Shown: piece after piece, positions 36,436 through 44,295 of the stretch
Layout of the letters: each line of letters opens with the position of its first letter
How positions within the stretch are numbered: the first letter of the stretch is position 1
Source: Holosporales bacterium
Lineage (GTDB): Bacteria > Pseudomonadota > Alphaproteobacteria > RUG11792
Direction of reading: 5' to 3'
DNA length: 44,295 nucleotides
Assembly: GCA_031266135.1 (NCBI GenBank)
Contig: JAISBP010000010.1
Coordinates: forward strand, 1-44,295
Notes under the pieces: generated by a model
Database searches by the model: none
Seen by the model: only the letters and a program-made list of their open reading frames with translations
Told to the model about the DNA's origin: nothing
Position numbers and translations under genes: made by a program

Positions 36436-36891
36436 ATGTCTGATGGTGGGATGGCTAAACATATATCTAGAATAGCCGCCGTGCAGGTGATGTATCAGAA
36501 AGATGTAACGAATGCAGATCTAGAATTCATTATTAATAACTTTGTTGAACAATACGCGTACGAAGAAGAGGAGTATAAAAAGATGCATAGAGGATTCTTC
36601 AAAAGGCTGATCTCTAGAATCGATACCGATATAGATCTCGATGAAATCATAAATAATAACCTGAATTCTGATAATAAGATGAAGACAGCCCCCCTCATTA
36701 TGAAGAGTATCATTAAGGTTGGGATTATAGAGATCATATTTGAAAGGACAGTTATCCCCGTCATCATCAATGAATACGTTGAGATTGCGAAGAAGTTCGT
36801 CGGTGGGGGGGGAGTAAAAGTCATCAATGCAATCCTAGATAAAATCTCGAGGCAGGTGGAGCGCAGATGCCAGATACCGACAGAAATGTAA
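36436..36891 (+). CDS. nusB: Transcription antitermination factor NusB
   Basis: The 151-residue all-helical protein binds boxA RNA with NusE (S10) and acts in rRNA antitermination. Recognisable parts are SRIAAVQVMYQKD near the N-terminus, PLIMKSIIKVGIIEIIFE in the middle, and the C-terminal PVIINEYVEIAKKFVGGGGVKVINAILDKI region split over two helices. It overlaps holC by 25 bases. Confidence 0.9.
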   Translation: MSDGGMAKHISRIAAVQVMYQKDVTNADLEFIINNFVEQYAYEEEEYKKMHRGFFKRLISRIDTDIDLDEIINNNLNSDNKMKTAPLIMKSIIKVGIIEIIFERTVIPVIINEYVEIAKKFVGGGGVKVINAILDKISRQVERRCQIPTEM

Positions 36892-37334
36892 CCTTCTACG
36901 CCATCGAATCGGATTTCCCTAGTATCGCAATAAAGTTGATTGAGAAGAAGTATACGCAGGGAGAGAGGGTGCTCCTTCTATGTTCCCACGAAGATGAGCT
37001 CCAATTGTTGGATTCCAATATTTGGACATACTCAAAACTGAGTTTCATACCTCACGGGAGTGCTCGCTCCATCGGAAATGATGATATTGAGTTTTGCTAT
37101 ACCTGGCTCTCCACGGAAATTGTCCTCAGTAATAATCCGAAATGTTTAATTCACAACGGCCTCACCATCAAAGATGATAAAATTCAGAAATTTCAGAATA
37201 TTATCGATATATTCGATAAGAGCTTAATTGATGAATCAAAAATCCGGGCTAGTTATTATGAGGATATGCATTTCAATTGTCAGAAGACTTGGATCCAACA
37301 GGGATCTAAGTGGATACAAGGAGAGAATACTTGA
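36867..37334 (+). CDS. holC: DNA polymerase III chi subunit
   Basis: The 155-residue product has the HolC pattern: VTFYAIES start, IKLIEKKYTQGERVLLLCS, LDSNIWTYSKLSFIPHGSA, and CLIHNGL. Chi links the clamp loader to single-strand DNA-binding protein. It starts inside nusB (25-base overlap) and its TGA overlaps the TTG start of tsaD, so the three are translationally coupled. The C-terminal WIQQGSKWIQGE tail is unusual but short. Confidence 0.82.
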   Translation: MPDTDRNVTFYAIESDFPSIAIKLIEKKYTQGERVLLLCSHEDELQLLDSNIWTYSKLSFIPHGSARSIGNDDIEFCYTWLSTEIVLSNNPKCLIHNGLTIKDDKIQKFQNIIDIFDKSLIDESKIRASYYEDMHFNCQKTWIQQGSKWIQGENT

Positions 37335-38359
37335 ATATCCTCGCGATTGAATCTAGCTGCGATGAAACGGCGGCGGCCGTAGTACGGGACGCCGAGGATT
37401 CGGCTGATCGTATATTGTCCAACATCATAAGGTCGCAAATACATGTTCATGCACCATTCGGCGGTGTCGTCCCTGAAATTGCTGCTCGAAACCATCTCGA
37501 TGCCATCGATACAGTAATAGAGGAGGCAATCCGTGCGGGTGGCCTTGCAATATCGGAAATCGACGTTATCGCAGCGACAGCAGGCCCCGGCCTAATTGGA
37601 GGACTCCTAGTTGGAATGGTAAGTGCAAAGACGATAGCTCTAATGAGTCAGAAACCCTTCATGGCGATAAATCATTTGGAAGGTCATCTCCTGACAGTGA
37701 GACTATGCTACGACGTTGAGTTTCCGTACCTATTACTCCTGGCATCAGGAGGGAATTTTTTGTTTGCCGAGGTGATGGGTGTTGGGAACTACAGGATACT
37801 GGGACAGACATTGGACGATGCTGCGGGCGAAACATTCGATAAGGTCGCCAAGATGCTGGGATTGGAATACCCCGGTGGCCCATCCATTGAAAAAGCAGCT
37901 AGAAATGGAGACGAGTCTAGATTCCAGTATACCATCCCCATGCAGAGGCGCAAGGGATGCGATGTTTCATTTTCAGGGATCAAGACGGCGACGAAGTTAC
38001 ATATAGTAAAGCTAAAAGAGGTAACTGAGCAAGACAAGGCCGATATCGCTGCCTCATTCCAACACGTCGTTACCAGATTCATTACGATTCAATTACGGAA
38101 GGCATACGAGATGACGGACGCGCATCCGAGGAATGTAGTCATTGCCGGTGGAGTTGCCGCTAATTCGAGGCTGCGCGAGGAGGTCTCCAAGTTCTGCCTG
38201 GAACGTAACCTGGCGTTTTGTGCTCCACCAATAGCACTGTGCTCCGACAATGCTGCCATGATTGGATGGGCGGCCATCGAGCGCATCAGAGCTGGTTTCT
38301 CGTTCTCAGAACTCGATGCAAAGACACGACCACGGTGGTCAATCATGGAGATAGATTAA
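37331..38359 (+). CDS. tsaD: tRNA threonylcarbamoyladenosine transferase TsaD
   Basis: Catalyses the last step of t6A37 formation in ANN-decoding tRNAs. I start at the TTG at 37331 (342 residues, opening LNILAIESSCDET) because AAGGAGAG lies six bases before it and the family begins here; the frame is open to a GTG at 37310. Motifs: SSCDET, GGVVPEIAARNH, the metal-binding HLEGH (His-x3-His), GQTLDDAAGETFDKVA, FSGIKTA, and GGVAANSRLR. The holC stop and this start share TTGA. Confidence 0.95.
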   Translation: MNILAIESSCDETAAAVVRDAEDSADRILSNIIRSQIHVHAPFGGVVPEIAARNHLDAIDTVIEEAIRAGGLAISEIDVIAATAGPGLIGGLLVGMVSAKTIALMSQKPFMAINHLEGHLLTVRLCYDVEFPYLLLLASGGNFLFAEVMGVGNYRILGQTLDDAAGETFDKVAKMLGLEYPGGPSIEKAARNGDESRFQYTIPMQRRKGCDVSFSGIKTATKLHIVKLKEVTEQDKADIAASFQHVVTRFITIQLRKAYEMTDAHPRNVVIAGGVAANSRLREEVSKFCLERNLAFCAPPIALCSDNAAMIGWAAIERIRAGFSFSELDAKTRPRWSIMEID

Positions 38360-38455
38360 CGAGAGTTTCACATAGGAACGCTACTTGTTTAAACTACAGG
38401 ACGTTTCGTGGTACCATGGCTGGAAATTTTGATGGGTATGCATGATATTTAATCT

Positions 38456-39361
38456 ATGAGAATTGCTGTATTAAAGGGAGGATGGTCGTCCGAGAGAGAT
38501 ATATCACTAAGGTCTGCCACTTTCGTAAGTAATGAGTTGAGGAGGGCAGGGCATGATGTTCACGAAATTGATATCATTAAAGATCTGAAGTATATAACCG
38601 ACAGACTGTATGAGTCCTCCCCATCCTTCATCGTGAATATGCTGCATGGGATCGGCGGTGAAGATGGAGTAATCCAAGGAATACTAGAGGTATTCGGGAT
38701 ACCGTATAGTGGGAGCAGAGTTCTTGGGTCATCCATAGCTTTCCATAAATCTATTTGCAAGACTATCGTGAAGTCCAATGGTGTGAAGGTAGTAGACGGA
38801 TTTGATATCCATAGTACAGATATTCAGTATATCAATACTCTATCCGGAATACAGGTATCATATCCCTTCGTCGTGAAGCCAGCTGCCAATGGCTCGAGTG
38901 TTGGAGTATTCCTAATTTTCAATGATGGTGACCTAAAGAAGCTTAAAGACATTAGTTGGACTTTTGGAGATGATGTTATACTTGAGCAATACATATACGG
39001 CCGAGAATTTACGGTCCTCGTGAATGATGGCAAATCAGTTGGGGCACTTGAAATTATTCCAAATAGTAAGTTTTATGATTATGGAAGTAAATATGATATA
39101 GGTGGTTCTTCTCATGTACTGGACTTCGATCTCGATACAGCATTGATGGAGCAAATGCTTTCAATGGCCGAAACTGCATTTAAGGTATGTCATTGCTGTA
39201 GTTTTACGAGAGTCGACTTTAAGATAAGTGACGATAATATTTACTTCTTGGAGATTAATACTCAACCAGGAATGACGAATACATCTCTTGTACCAGAGAT
39301 CGCTAAATATTCTAATATTGAATTAATTGATATTTTGGATATAAAAAATAGTGTTTATTGA
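38456..39361 (+). CDS. ddl: D-alanine--D-alanine ligase
   Basis: An ATP-grasp enzyme making the D-Ala-D-Ala terminus of peptidoglycan precursors. The 301-residue product shows VLKGGWSSERDISL, LHGIGGEDGVIQG, PFVVKPAANGSSVGV (ATP-binding), GREFTVLVNDGKS, and the metal/phosphate site YFLEINTQPGMTNTSLVPE. It lies 96 bases after tsaD, with its own start and no obvious promoter. With murB, asd and lgt it supports a maintained cell envelope. Confidence 0.95.
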   Translation: MRIAVLKGGWSSERDISLRSATFVSNELRRAGHDVHEIDIIKDLKYITDRLYESSPSFIVNMLHGIGGEDGVIQGILEVFGIPYSGSRVLGSSIAFHKSICKTIVKSNGVKVVDGFDIHSTDIQYINTLSGIQVSYPFVVKPAANGSSVGVFLIFNDGDLKKLKDISWTFGDDVILEQYIYGREFTVLVNDGKSVGALEIIPNSKFYDYGSKYDIGGSSHVLDFDLDTALMEQMLSMAETAFKVCHCCSFTRVDFKISDDNIYFLEINTQPGMTNTSLVPEIAKYSNIELIDILDIKNSVY

Positions 39362-39405
39362 TTATTAAATAGTATTCGTTTAATAAATAGTTATTTTTAT
39401 TAACG

Positions 39406-39438
39406 AAGTATTAACTAATTTAAACTATATTAATACTT
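39406..39438. promoter_or_regulatory. Inverted repeat, candidate operator of the MarR-like gene
   Basis: AAGTATTAA (39406-39414) and TTAATACTT (39430-39438) are perfect inverted repeats with 15 bases between, directly upstream of the MarR-like coding region. MarR-family proteins bind such palindromes as dimers and often repress their own gene. Confidence 0.5.
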
Positions 39439-39439
39439 A

Positions 39440-39916
39440 GTGAACGCTATATTGTGTGATATTATGAAAAATAGCTGTTTGGAGCTTTCCGTATGCGGAG
39501 AAAAGACATTTAGATTATTCTTAGAAATAATAAAGCAAGAATTGGATCTTTTGGGAATTGCTGATATCAGCGGAGTTCAAGCATTTATATTAATGAATAT
39601 AAACGAAAATGTGATTACTGTTGGTGAAGTATTATCAAGAGGATACTATATAGGATCTAATGCTTCATATAATATCAAAAAAATGATAACGAACAAATAT
39701 ATAATGCAGACTCCTTCGGACTATGATAAAAGAGCTTCGTATTTGCAATTAACAAAGAAGGGGCTAGATTTGTACACGAAGCTAGAAGCTGCAATTACTC
39801 AGCACATGAATCGTTTTGAAGCTGTTTCTCCGGGAAAATCTGACATGGAACGCGGTTTGAAATTCCTAAAAAAGATTGAGAATTATTGGCAAGATGTTCT
39901 GACTCGCAGAACGTAG
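39440..39916 (+). CDS. MarR/LdtR-like winged-helix regulator
   Basis: The 158-residue product has a winged helix in the centre: ISGVQAFILMNI, then VITVGEVLSRGYYIGSNASY and NIKKMITNKYIMQ (recognition region), a YDKRASYLQLTKKGLDLYTKL wing, and a C-terminal dimer helix. The (S/T)RGYY.GSN.SYN(I/L)KK pattern is typical of the alphaproteobacterial LdtR-like branch of MarR regulators. The start is either GTG 39440, which abuts the inverted repeat, or ATG 39464. The inverted repeat suggests autoregulation. The target genes are not evident. Confidence 0.8.
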   Translation: MNAILCDIMKNSCLELSVCGEKTFRLFLEIIKQELDLLGIADISGVQAFILMNINENVITVGEVLSRGYYIGSNASYNIKKMITNKYIMQTPSDYDKRASYLQLTKKGLDLYTKLEAAITQHMNRFEAVSPGKSDMERGLKFLKKIENYWQDVLTRRT

Positions 39917-39945
39917 TTTCTCATATCTATACTAGTAGTTAAATG

Positions 39946-39970
39946 GTGCCTATGTTTTCAACGTGGGCAC
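39946..39970. terminator. Hairpin between convergent MarR-like gene and rimM
   Basis: GTGCCTATGTT and AACGTGGGCAC pair over 11 positions (two G-U) around a TTC loop. It sits midway between two convergent stops, so it may terminate both. Neither side has a long T run, which lowers confidence. Confidence 0.45.
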
Positions 39971-40007
39971 TATTCGTAATTCTTCATCACTAGAGGCCAA
40001 GTATCTG

Positions 40008-40514
40008 CTAGTATATCAAAAAATCCTCATCTACTCTAATTTGTTTAATGGCTAGATCAACTGCTAATACCGATTCTTTCCTGAACGGAAGGGTGGCCTG
40101 AATTTTCCTTGAGAATAACTGTATCTCTAGGAACGCTCCGGCTCCAAAATCTTGCGCAAGGATTACTCTCCCTATACAATCTCCGTTCTTTCCAAAAACT
40201 TCGAGATTCTGCAGATCGAACAGGTAATACTCACCATTTCCCAATCTAGGGAATTCATCCTTAGAGACATATAACCGTTTTAGCCGTAGGCATTCAACAC
40301 TCTCTCTGGTACAACGGTCAGCAATCCTAGACACCACATCACCACTCGCGGCTATACGAGCCGAAATGATATTCAAAGGAGTGAAATCCTCGAGGCTCAC
40401 CTCTCTGAACTTCAGGAACAAGGACGTCGCTAACACGTATGGTCTAATCCTGACATCTCCAGCGATACCGACTGGCTTAGTTATTAGGCCAATACAAACT
40501 CTATCATCCGGCAT
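40008..40514 (-). CDS. rimM: 16S rRNA processing protein RimM
   Basis: The 168-residue assembly factor binds S19 and helps mature the 30S head. The N-terminal RimM beta-barrel starts VCIGLITKPVGIAGDVRIRP; the C-terminal PRC-barrel contains YYLFDLQNLEVF, a DFGAGAFLEI segment and the LPFRKESVLAVDL end. It starts 19 bases after rpsP. trmD and rplS, which usually follow in this operon, are not present here; the MarR-like gene converges instead. Confidence 0.93.
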   Translation of the reverse strand: MPDDRVCIGLITKPVGIAGDVRIRPYVLATSLFLKFREVSLEDFTPLNIISARIAASGDVVSRIADRCTRESVECLRLKRLYVSKDEFPRLGNGEYYLFDLQNLEVFGKNGDCIGRVILAQDFGAGAFLEIQLFSRKIQATLPFRKESVLAVDLAIKQIRVDEDFLIY

Positions 40515-40533
40515 TACGCAATCTTGTTACTGG

Positions 40534-40881
40534 CTACGCCCCTGATGCTGCAGCAGTCTCTTTCTTTATCCTTTCCTGCGCCTTCTTTCTGGGTGCCGAC
40601 TTCTTGGGAGTATCTCGTATGGCTGGAGCAGCGATCATTCCACAATCGGCGAGGATCCTGGTAACCCTGTCTGATGCCTGAGCTCCAACCGATAACCAAT
40701 GCTTGATACGCTCCTGCTCAATTACTACCCTCCCGGGATTGCTCTTTTCCAGAAGCGGGTTGTACGATCCCAGCCTCTCGATGAATTTTCCATCCCTGGG
40801 AGCTGTATTCTCTGCCACCACCAATTTGTAGAACGGTCTCTTTTTTGATCCACCACGAGCCAATCTAATCCTCAGAGCCAT
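40534..40881 (-). CDS. rpsP: 30S ribosomal protein S16
   Basis: The ATG at 40881 gives 115 residues starting [20 protein letters not shown], the canonical S16 start. GAGGGGG lies 10 bases before it; the longer open frame to 40941 is not family-like. The core ([24 protein letters not shown]) is standard. The C-terminus carries a Lys/Ala-rich tail ([19 protein letters not shown]), common in alphaproteobacteria. Confidence 0.96.
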   Translation of the reverse strand: MALRIRLARGGSKKRPFYKLVVAENTAPRDGKFIERLGSYNPLLEKSNPGRVVIEQERIKHWLSVGAQASDRVTRILADCGMIAAPAIRDTPKKSAPRKKAQERIKKETAAASGA

Positions 40882-41036
40882 ACAGACAAAAACCCCCTCT
40901 TTACAAACGAAACTCCATTCCAATGAGGACGAATGTAACACAATTTTGTACCATCATCAAGCATACTGTATAGTCAATTTACAGTTTAAAAAGTCATTGC
41001 CGTTTAATTTTATGCATGTTAAAGTCGTCGTTGTGT

Positions 41037-41112
41037 TCCTTGGTAGCTCAGTCGGTAGAGCAAGTGGCTGTTAACCACTGGGTCGGCGGTTCGAGTCCGT
41101 CCCAAGGAGCCA
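41037..41112 (+). tRNA. tRNA-Asn (anticodon GTT)
   Basis: 76 bases with an encoded CCA. The acceptor TCCTTGG pairs with CCAAGGA, discriminator G. The anticodon stem AGTGG/CCACT encloses CTGTTAA, with GTT at 41070-41072. T-arm GGTTCGAGTCC. The D-loop is normal (AGCTCAGTCGGTAGAGC). Confidence 0.97.
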
Positions 41113-41155
41113 TATTTTTTCGTCGTTTACCACTCTGGATTATGTTTCGAATATC

Positions 41156-41614
41156 ATGGTGGAGATTTGTTTGTATGAGCCCGAAATAGCGCAAAATACC
41201 GGAGCGATCGCGAGGTTATGCGCTTGTTTTGGAGTGGTGCTAAACATAATCGAACCCATGTCCTTCATCATGAGTAACGATAAAAAATTCAAACGCGCCG
41301 GTATGGATTATATACCGAAAATAACTATAAAAAGACATGAATCATTCGATGTATTTAAGAAGAAATATGCCGGAAATATAATATTATTCGATGTTAAGGC
41401 ACGTGACATTTATTACGATATAGAATATCTGGATGGTGATTGTCTATTATTCGGAAAGGAAAGTACCGGAGTTCCGGATAATGTCTATAATGCGTGCAGT
41501 AATAAGGTCCGTATTCCCATGCTACCTGGAATGAGATCTTTGAATTTGGCAATGTGTACAGCAATCGGACTATCGGAGGCGGTAAGGCAGTTATCCAAAA
41601 ATTGTACGTCGTAG
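41156..41614 (+). CDS. trmL: tRNA (cytidine/uridine-34 2'-O) methyltransferase
   Basis: The 152-residue SPOUT methyltransferase modifies the wobble base of tRNA-Leu. It opens VEICLYEPEIAQNTGAIARLCA and has the knot motifs LLFGKESTGVPD, VRIPMLPGMRSLNLAMCTAIGLSEA, all in place. It lies 43 bases after tRNA-Asn and converges with the exonuclease gene. Confidence 0.93.
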   Translation: MVEICLYEPEIAQNTGAIARLCACFGVVLNIIEPMSFIMSNDKKFKRAGMDYIPKITIKRHESFDVFKKKYAGNIILFDVKARDIYYDIEYLDGDCLLFGKESTGVPDNVYNACSNKVRIPMLPGMRSLNLAMCTAIGLSEAVRQLSKNCTS

Positions 41615-41653
41615 AAGGTTAATGATGAAGATTTTGCTGGAGGTCTAATATTC

Positions 41654-42532
41654 CTACATTTCTTCAATTTTTTCGACGTATTTCAATAGCGACTGAAATC
41701 CGTATTGTTCTAGGAACTGGGAGATCATATTATCCGGAGATTCTATGTATTGAAAGTTAATATCTATATCATCTTTTAGTGCCGCTAATTTCTTCGATAG
41801 TATTGCCTTATCTATATCCCGCCTGAGGGTATCGTTCTTCTTACTCTTCGGAAGGGCGTCAAGGTTCTCTATTAGATTATCCAGAGTTTTATATTCCTTT
41901 ATTAGAGAGGCCGCGGTTTTTGGGCCTATCCCAGGAACTCCCGGGATGTCGTCAGAATTATCCCCCATCAATGCCATGACATCGAGGACCATCCCTGGTG
42001 GTACCCCAAATTTATCGATCACATCATCCTCATTAATTTCCTTGTGCTTCATGGGGTCATATATCCTGACCTTGGATCTATATTGAGGACAGCCCAATAA
42101 CTGCATGAGATCCTTATCGGATGATATGACGATGACCTCGTATCCCGGTTGCAGACCGAGGTATTTTGTGTAGCTAGCTATTATATCATCCGCCTCAAAG
42201 CCCGGAATTTTTTCAGTTTTGAATCCGAAGTTATGGCAGGCATCCTGGATCAACGAAAGTTGGGTAAATAATTCGGGGGGCATAGATTTACGACTCGCCT
42301 TATACCCCTCATAAATTTCGGTACGAAAGGTTTTGCGTGAAGAATCACAGGCCGCTACGTACATGGCCCTCCGGAACTTCACCATAATCTTCAGGATGGC
42401 GGAGCAATAACCAAAGAGGGCCCCGATTTCGATGTACGAACCATCGTCCTGTTGCCGCACCATCGACGGCATCCCATAGAATGACCTGTATGCAAAGCCT
42501 GAGACATCGATTAGGCATACCCTCTGTATCAT
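41654..42532 (-). CDS. Stand-alone 5'-3' exonuclease (PolA N-terminal domain)
   Basis: The 292-residue product matches the 5' nuclease domain of DNA polymerase I: VCLIDVSGFAYRSFYGMP, an arch region with YKASRKSMP, EADDIIASYTK, ISSDKDLMQLLG, and the helix-hairpin-helix MGDNSDDIPGVPGIGPKTAA. The 3'-5' exonuclease and polymerase domains (about 600 more residues in full PolA) are absent; only 39 bases separate its stop from trmL. It would remove RNA primers and flaps. It may be a natural reduction of polA, or the polymerase part may be elsewhere. Its ATG is one base from the fabF stop, so it is cotranscribed with fabF. Confidence 0.9.
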   Translation of the reverse strand: MIQRVCLIDVSGFAYRSFYGMPSMVRQQDDGSYIEIGALFGYCSAILKIMVKFRRAMYVAACDSSRKTFRTEIYEGYKASRKSMPPELFTQLSLIQDACHNFGFKTEKIPGFEADDIIASYTKYLGLQPGYEVIVISSDKDLMQLLGCPQYRSKVRIYDPMKHKEINEDDVIDKFGVPPGMVLDVMALMGDNSDDIPGVPGIGPKTAASLIKEYKTLDNLIENLDALPKSKKNDTLRRDIDKAILSKKLAALKDDIDINFQYIESPDNMISQFLEQYGFQSLLKYVEKIEEM

Positions 42533-43786
42533 CTATACTTTTCTGAGGATTATGCAGGCATTAGTTCCACCGAATCCAAATGAATTACTCATGATGCATG
42601 AAATCTGCCTTTCCTGAGGAGTTTTTGGAGTCAGGTTCAGATCGCATTCATCGTCCGGATCATCGAGGTTCAACGTCGGGGGAGCAACGCCATTGTTCAT
42701 CGCGAAGATGGATATGATGGCCTCGATTGCTCCGGCTGCTCCCAGGAGGTGCCCCATCGCCGATTTCGTCGATGATACATTGATTTTTGAAGCATGATCT
42801 TTGAAGACGCTCTTTATGGCACGGATTTCCATGATGTCTCCCGCTGGGGTAGACGTTCCATGAGCATTGAGGTAGTCTATCTCCTCACCATTGATCATCG
42901 CGTCCTTTAGGGCACCCTGCATTGCATCCATAGCACCGACTCCGTTTTCGGCGGGGGCCGTGATGTGGAACGCATCGCATGAAGAACCATACCCAATGAC
43001 CTCGGCATAAACCTTGGCATTGCGTCGTTTCGCCGAATCCAGTGTTTCTAGAGTCAGGATACCGGCTCCTTCCCCCACGATGAATCCATCCCGTCTGCGA
43101 TCCCACGGCCTCGACGCCAATTCAGGCGCATCATTAAAGTGAGTGGATAACGCACGGGCCGCCGCAAATCCAGCGACCCCCAAACAGCAGACGGCGGCCT
43201 CGGCTCCTCCCACGACCGCAAAGTCTATGTATCCATCCCGGATGAATCTATATCCCTCGCCGATACTGTGGGTACCGGATGCGCAGGCTGAAACGATACT
43301 ATAATTAGGCCCCGTAATCTTGTGGCGAATCGCTATGTGCCCGGACGCTAAATTTGAGAGGACTGATGGAATGAAGAAGGGAGTTACCCTCCTGGCTCCT
43401 TCAGAGAAAAGGATAACGGACGTATCGTATAGCCTGGATACACCACCTATTCCGGATCCAACCAATACGGCCGTCCTGCTTCTTTCTTCATCGGTCAATG
43501 ATGAGAAACCAGAATCAGAGATTGCCTGGGACGCGGCCGAGATGGCATAGATAATAAACTTATCGATCTTGCGTTGTTCGGATGGAGTTATATAGTCATC
43601 GGCATTGAACCCACCCTCTCCCAATGGGATCATTCCGGCGATTTTGGAAGCTATATCGGACGTATCGAACGTGTCGATTAATCGGACGCCGCTCCTACAC
43701 GATACGATGCCGTTCCACAACGTCTCGACATCTCTCCCGAGAGGAGAAACGGCGCCCATGCCTGTGATGACTACTCTTCTCCTCAA
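42533..43786 (-). CDS. fabF: Beta-ketoacyl-ACP synthase II
   Basis: Elongates fatty acids by condensing malonyl-ACP with acyl-ACP. The 417-residue thiolase-fold enzyme has the catalytic Cys in VSACASGTHSIGEG, His in NAHGTSTPAGD, and KSAMGHLLGAAGAIEA, with NSFGFGGTNACIIL near the C-terminus. The start is a TTG giving MRRRVVITGMGAVSPLG, the family N-terminus; the ATG at 43799 is out of frame. It follows acpP by 18 bases, the usual order. mltG, the common next gene, is replaced by the exonuclease gene. Confidence 0.95.
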   Translation of the reverse strand: MRRRVVITGMGAVSPLGRDVETLWNGIVSCRSGVRLIDTFDTSDIASKIAGMIPLGEGGFNADDYITPSEQRKIDKFIIYAISAASQAISDSGFSSLTDEERSRTAVLVGSGIGGVSRLYDTSVILFSEGARRVTPFFIPSVLSNLASGHIAIRHKITGPNYSIVSACASGTHSIGEGYRFIRDGYIDFAVVGGAEAAVCCLGVAGFAAARALSTHFNDAPELASRPWDRRRDGFIVGEGAGILTLETLDSAKRRNAKVYAEVIGYGSSCDAFHITAPAENGVGAMDAMQGALKDAMINGEEIDYLNAHGTSTPAGDIMEIRAIKSVFKDHASKINVSSTKSAMGHLLGAAGAIEAIISIFAMNNGVAPPTLNLDDPDDECDLNLTPKTPQERQISCIMSNSFGFGGTNACIILRKV

Positions 43787-43804
43787 TCTCCAATTCCATT
43801 AAAA

Positions 43805-44035
43805 CTATTTGATTGAGTCGAGATACTTAACGGCATCCCCGACGGTTATTATCTTCTCGGCGGCGTCCTCAGGAATCTCGCAATTGAAGGTCTTCTCAAA
43901 TTCCATGATGAGTTCCGCCTGCTCCAGACTATCCAACCCCAGATCGTCTTTAAAACTAGCGGACTCTACTACTTTGCTACCATCAACCTTTAAACTATTC
44001 ACCATTATATCTTTCACTTGTTCAATAGTACTCAT
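43805..44035 (-). CDS. acpP: Acyl carrier protein
   Basis: The ATG at 44035 gives the standard 76 residues starting [15 protein letters not shown]. The 4'-phosphopantetheine attachment Ser is in [16 protein letters not shown]. The upstream extension to 44104 is not family-like. It is acidic and helical, as expected. It is first in the acpP-fabF-exonuclease cluster. Confidence 0.97.
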   Translation of the reverse strand: MSTIEQVKDIMVNSLKVDGSKVVESASFKDDLGLDSLEQAELIMEFEKTFNCEIPEDAAEKIITVGDAVKYLDSIK

Positions 44036-44295
44036 AAAATACTCGGTGCCATACAAAGATCTAACACAGTGTGGATTATACACAAAATACGCCGGTATGG
44101 GCAACTTTAATTCTACATGATTCAGCGATCGTCATATGAGCGGTAACATGCACAATAACTACTATCTTATAATCTATAAATCTGATCGTTAACTGTAAAT
44201 GTCTTCAATGCTCCGTTTATAGGTAATCGAATATTGCGAAAGGAGTAGCAAGATAAGCTGAATCCGGTTAATTCGGTAAAGTTAGTGAAATCGGC
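44036..44295. other. Gene-free stretch upstream of acpP to the window end
   Basis: The stretch holds no ORF with coding character and no repeat shared with the window. It presumably contains the acpP promoter; I cannot single out a convincing one. A further gene may begin beyond the edge. Confidence 0.4.

Overview
The window looks like a chromosome segment of an intracellular or endosymbiotic alphaproteobacterium. Three things point there: the gene set (argS followed by a SPOR-domain gene, an FzlA-type GST-fold protein, a MarR/LdtR-like regulator, a K+-independent H+-pyrophosphatase), the many small secreted orphan proteins, and a family of short coding palindromic repeats that closely resembles Rickettsia palindromic element 1 (RPE1). 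The lineage cannot be fixed from the sequence alone. A Rickettsiales or Holosporales relative is the natural guess. Base composition is mixed: housekeeping genes such as hppA and comM are richer in G+C, while secreted genes and intergenic DNA are A+T-rich.

Layout. 1-5 kb: two tandem secreted paralogues (one frameshifted), atpC, fzlA, frr, a 0.5-kb inverted-repeat element, lgt, and a secreted sirtuin-like protein lacking the catalytic His and zinc module. 5-12 kb: a second inverted-repeat element, a family 6 uracil/hypoxanthine-DNA glycosylase, a kinase-fold orphan bracketed by two copies of the 3' end of the SPOR gene, the SPOR gene, argS and tRNA-Ser. 12-23 kb: BI-1/YccA protein, Bcr/CflA-type MFS transporter, hppA, a secreted protein behind a near-consensus promoter, an RluC-family synthase whose start lies in a palindromic element, a third inverted-repeat element with a transposase remnant, an EamA permease and three secreted proteins. 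23-32 kb: obgE-murB-recJ, asd, rlmN and an N-terminally truncated mfd, with palindromic elements inside obgE and mfd and next to recJ. 32-44 kb: a secreted Cys-rich protein, comM, a large secreted Pro-rich-repeat protein, nusB-holC-tsaD, ddl, a MarR-like regulator, rpsP-rimM, tRNA-Asn, trmL, a stand-alone 5'-3' exonuclease, fabF and acpP.

Themes. (1) At least nine RPE1-like elements lie here. They sit in frame in obgE and mfd, abut the recJ stop codon, supply the start region of the RluC-family gene and probably of truncated mfd, and are nested in two inverted-repeat elements. (2) About nine proteins carry N-terminal signal peptides and most have no recognisable family, so they are candidate host-interaction factors. 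(3) Several housekeeping genes are reduced: mfd without its UvrB-like half, a polA exonuclease domain alone, and a short atpC. (4) The kinase-like gene sits between direct repeats that differ almost only at synonymous sites, a footprint of gene acquisition by recombination with a related genome.
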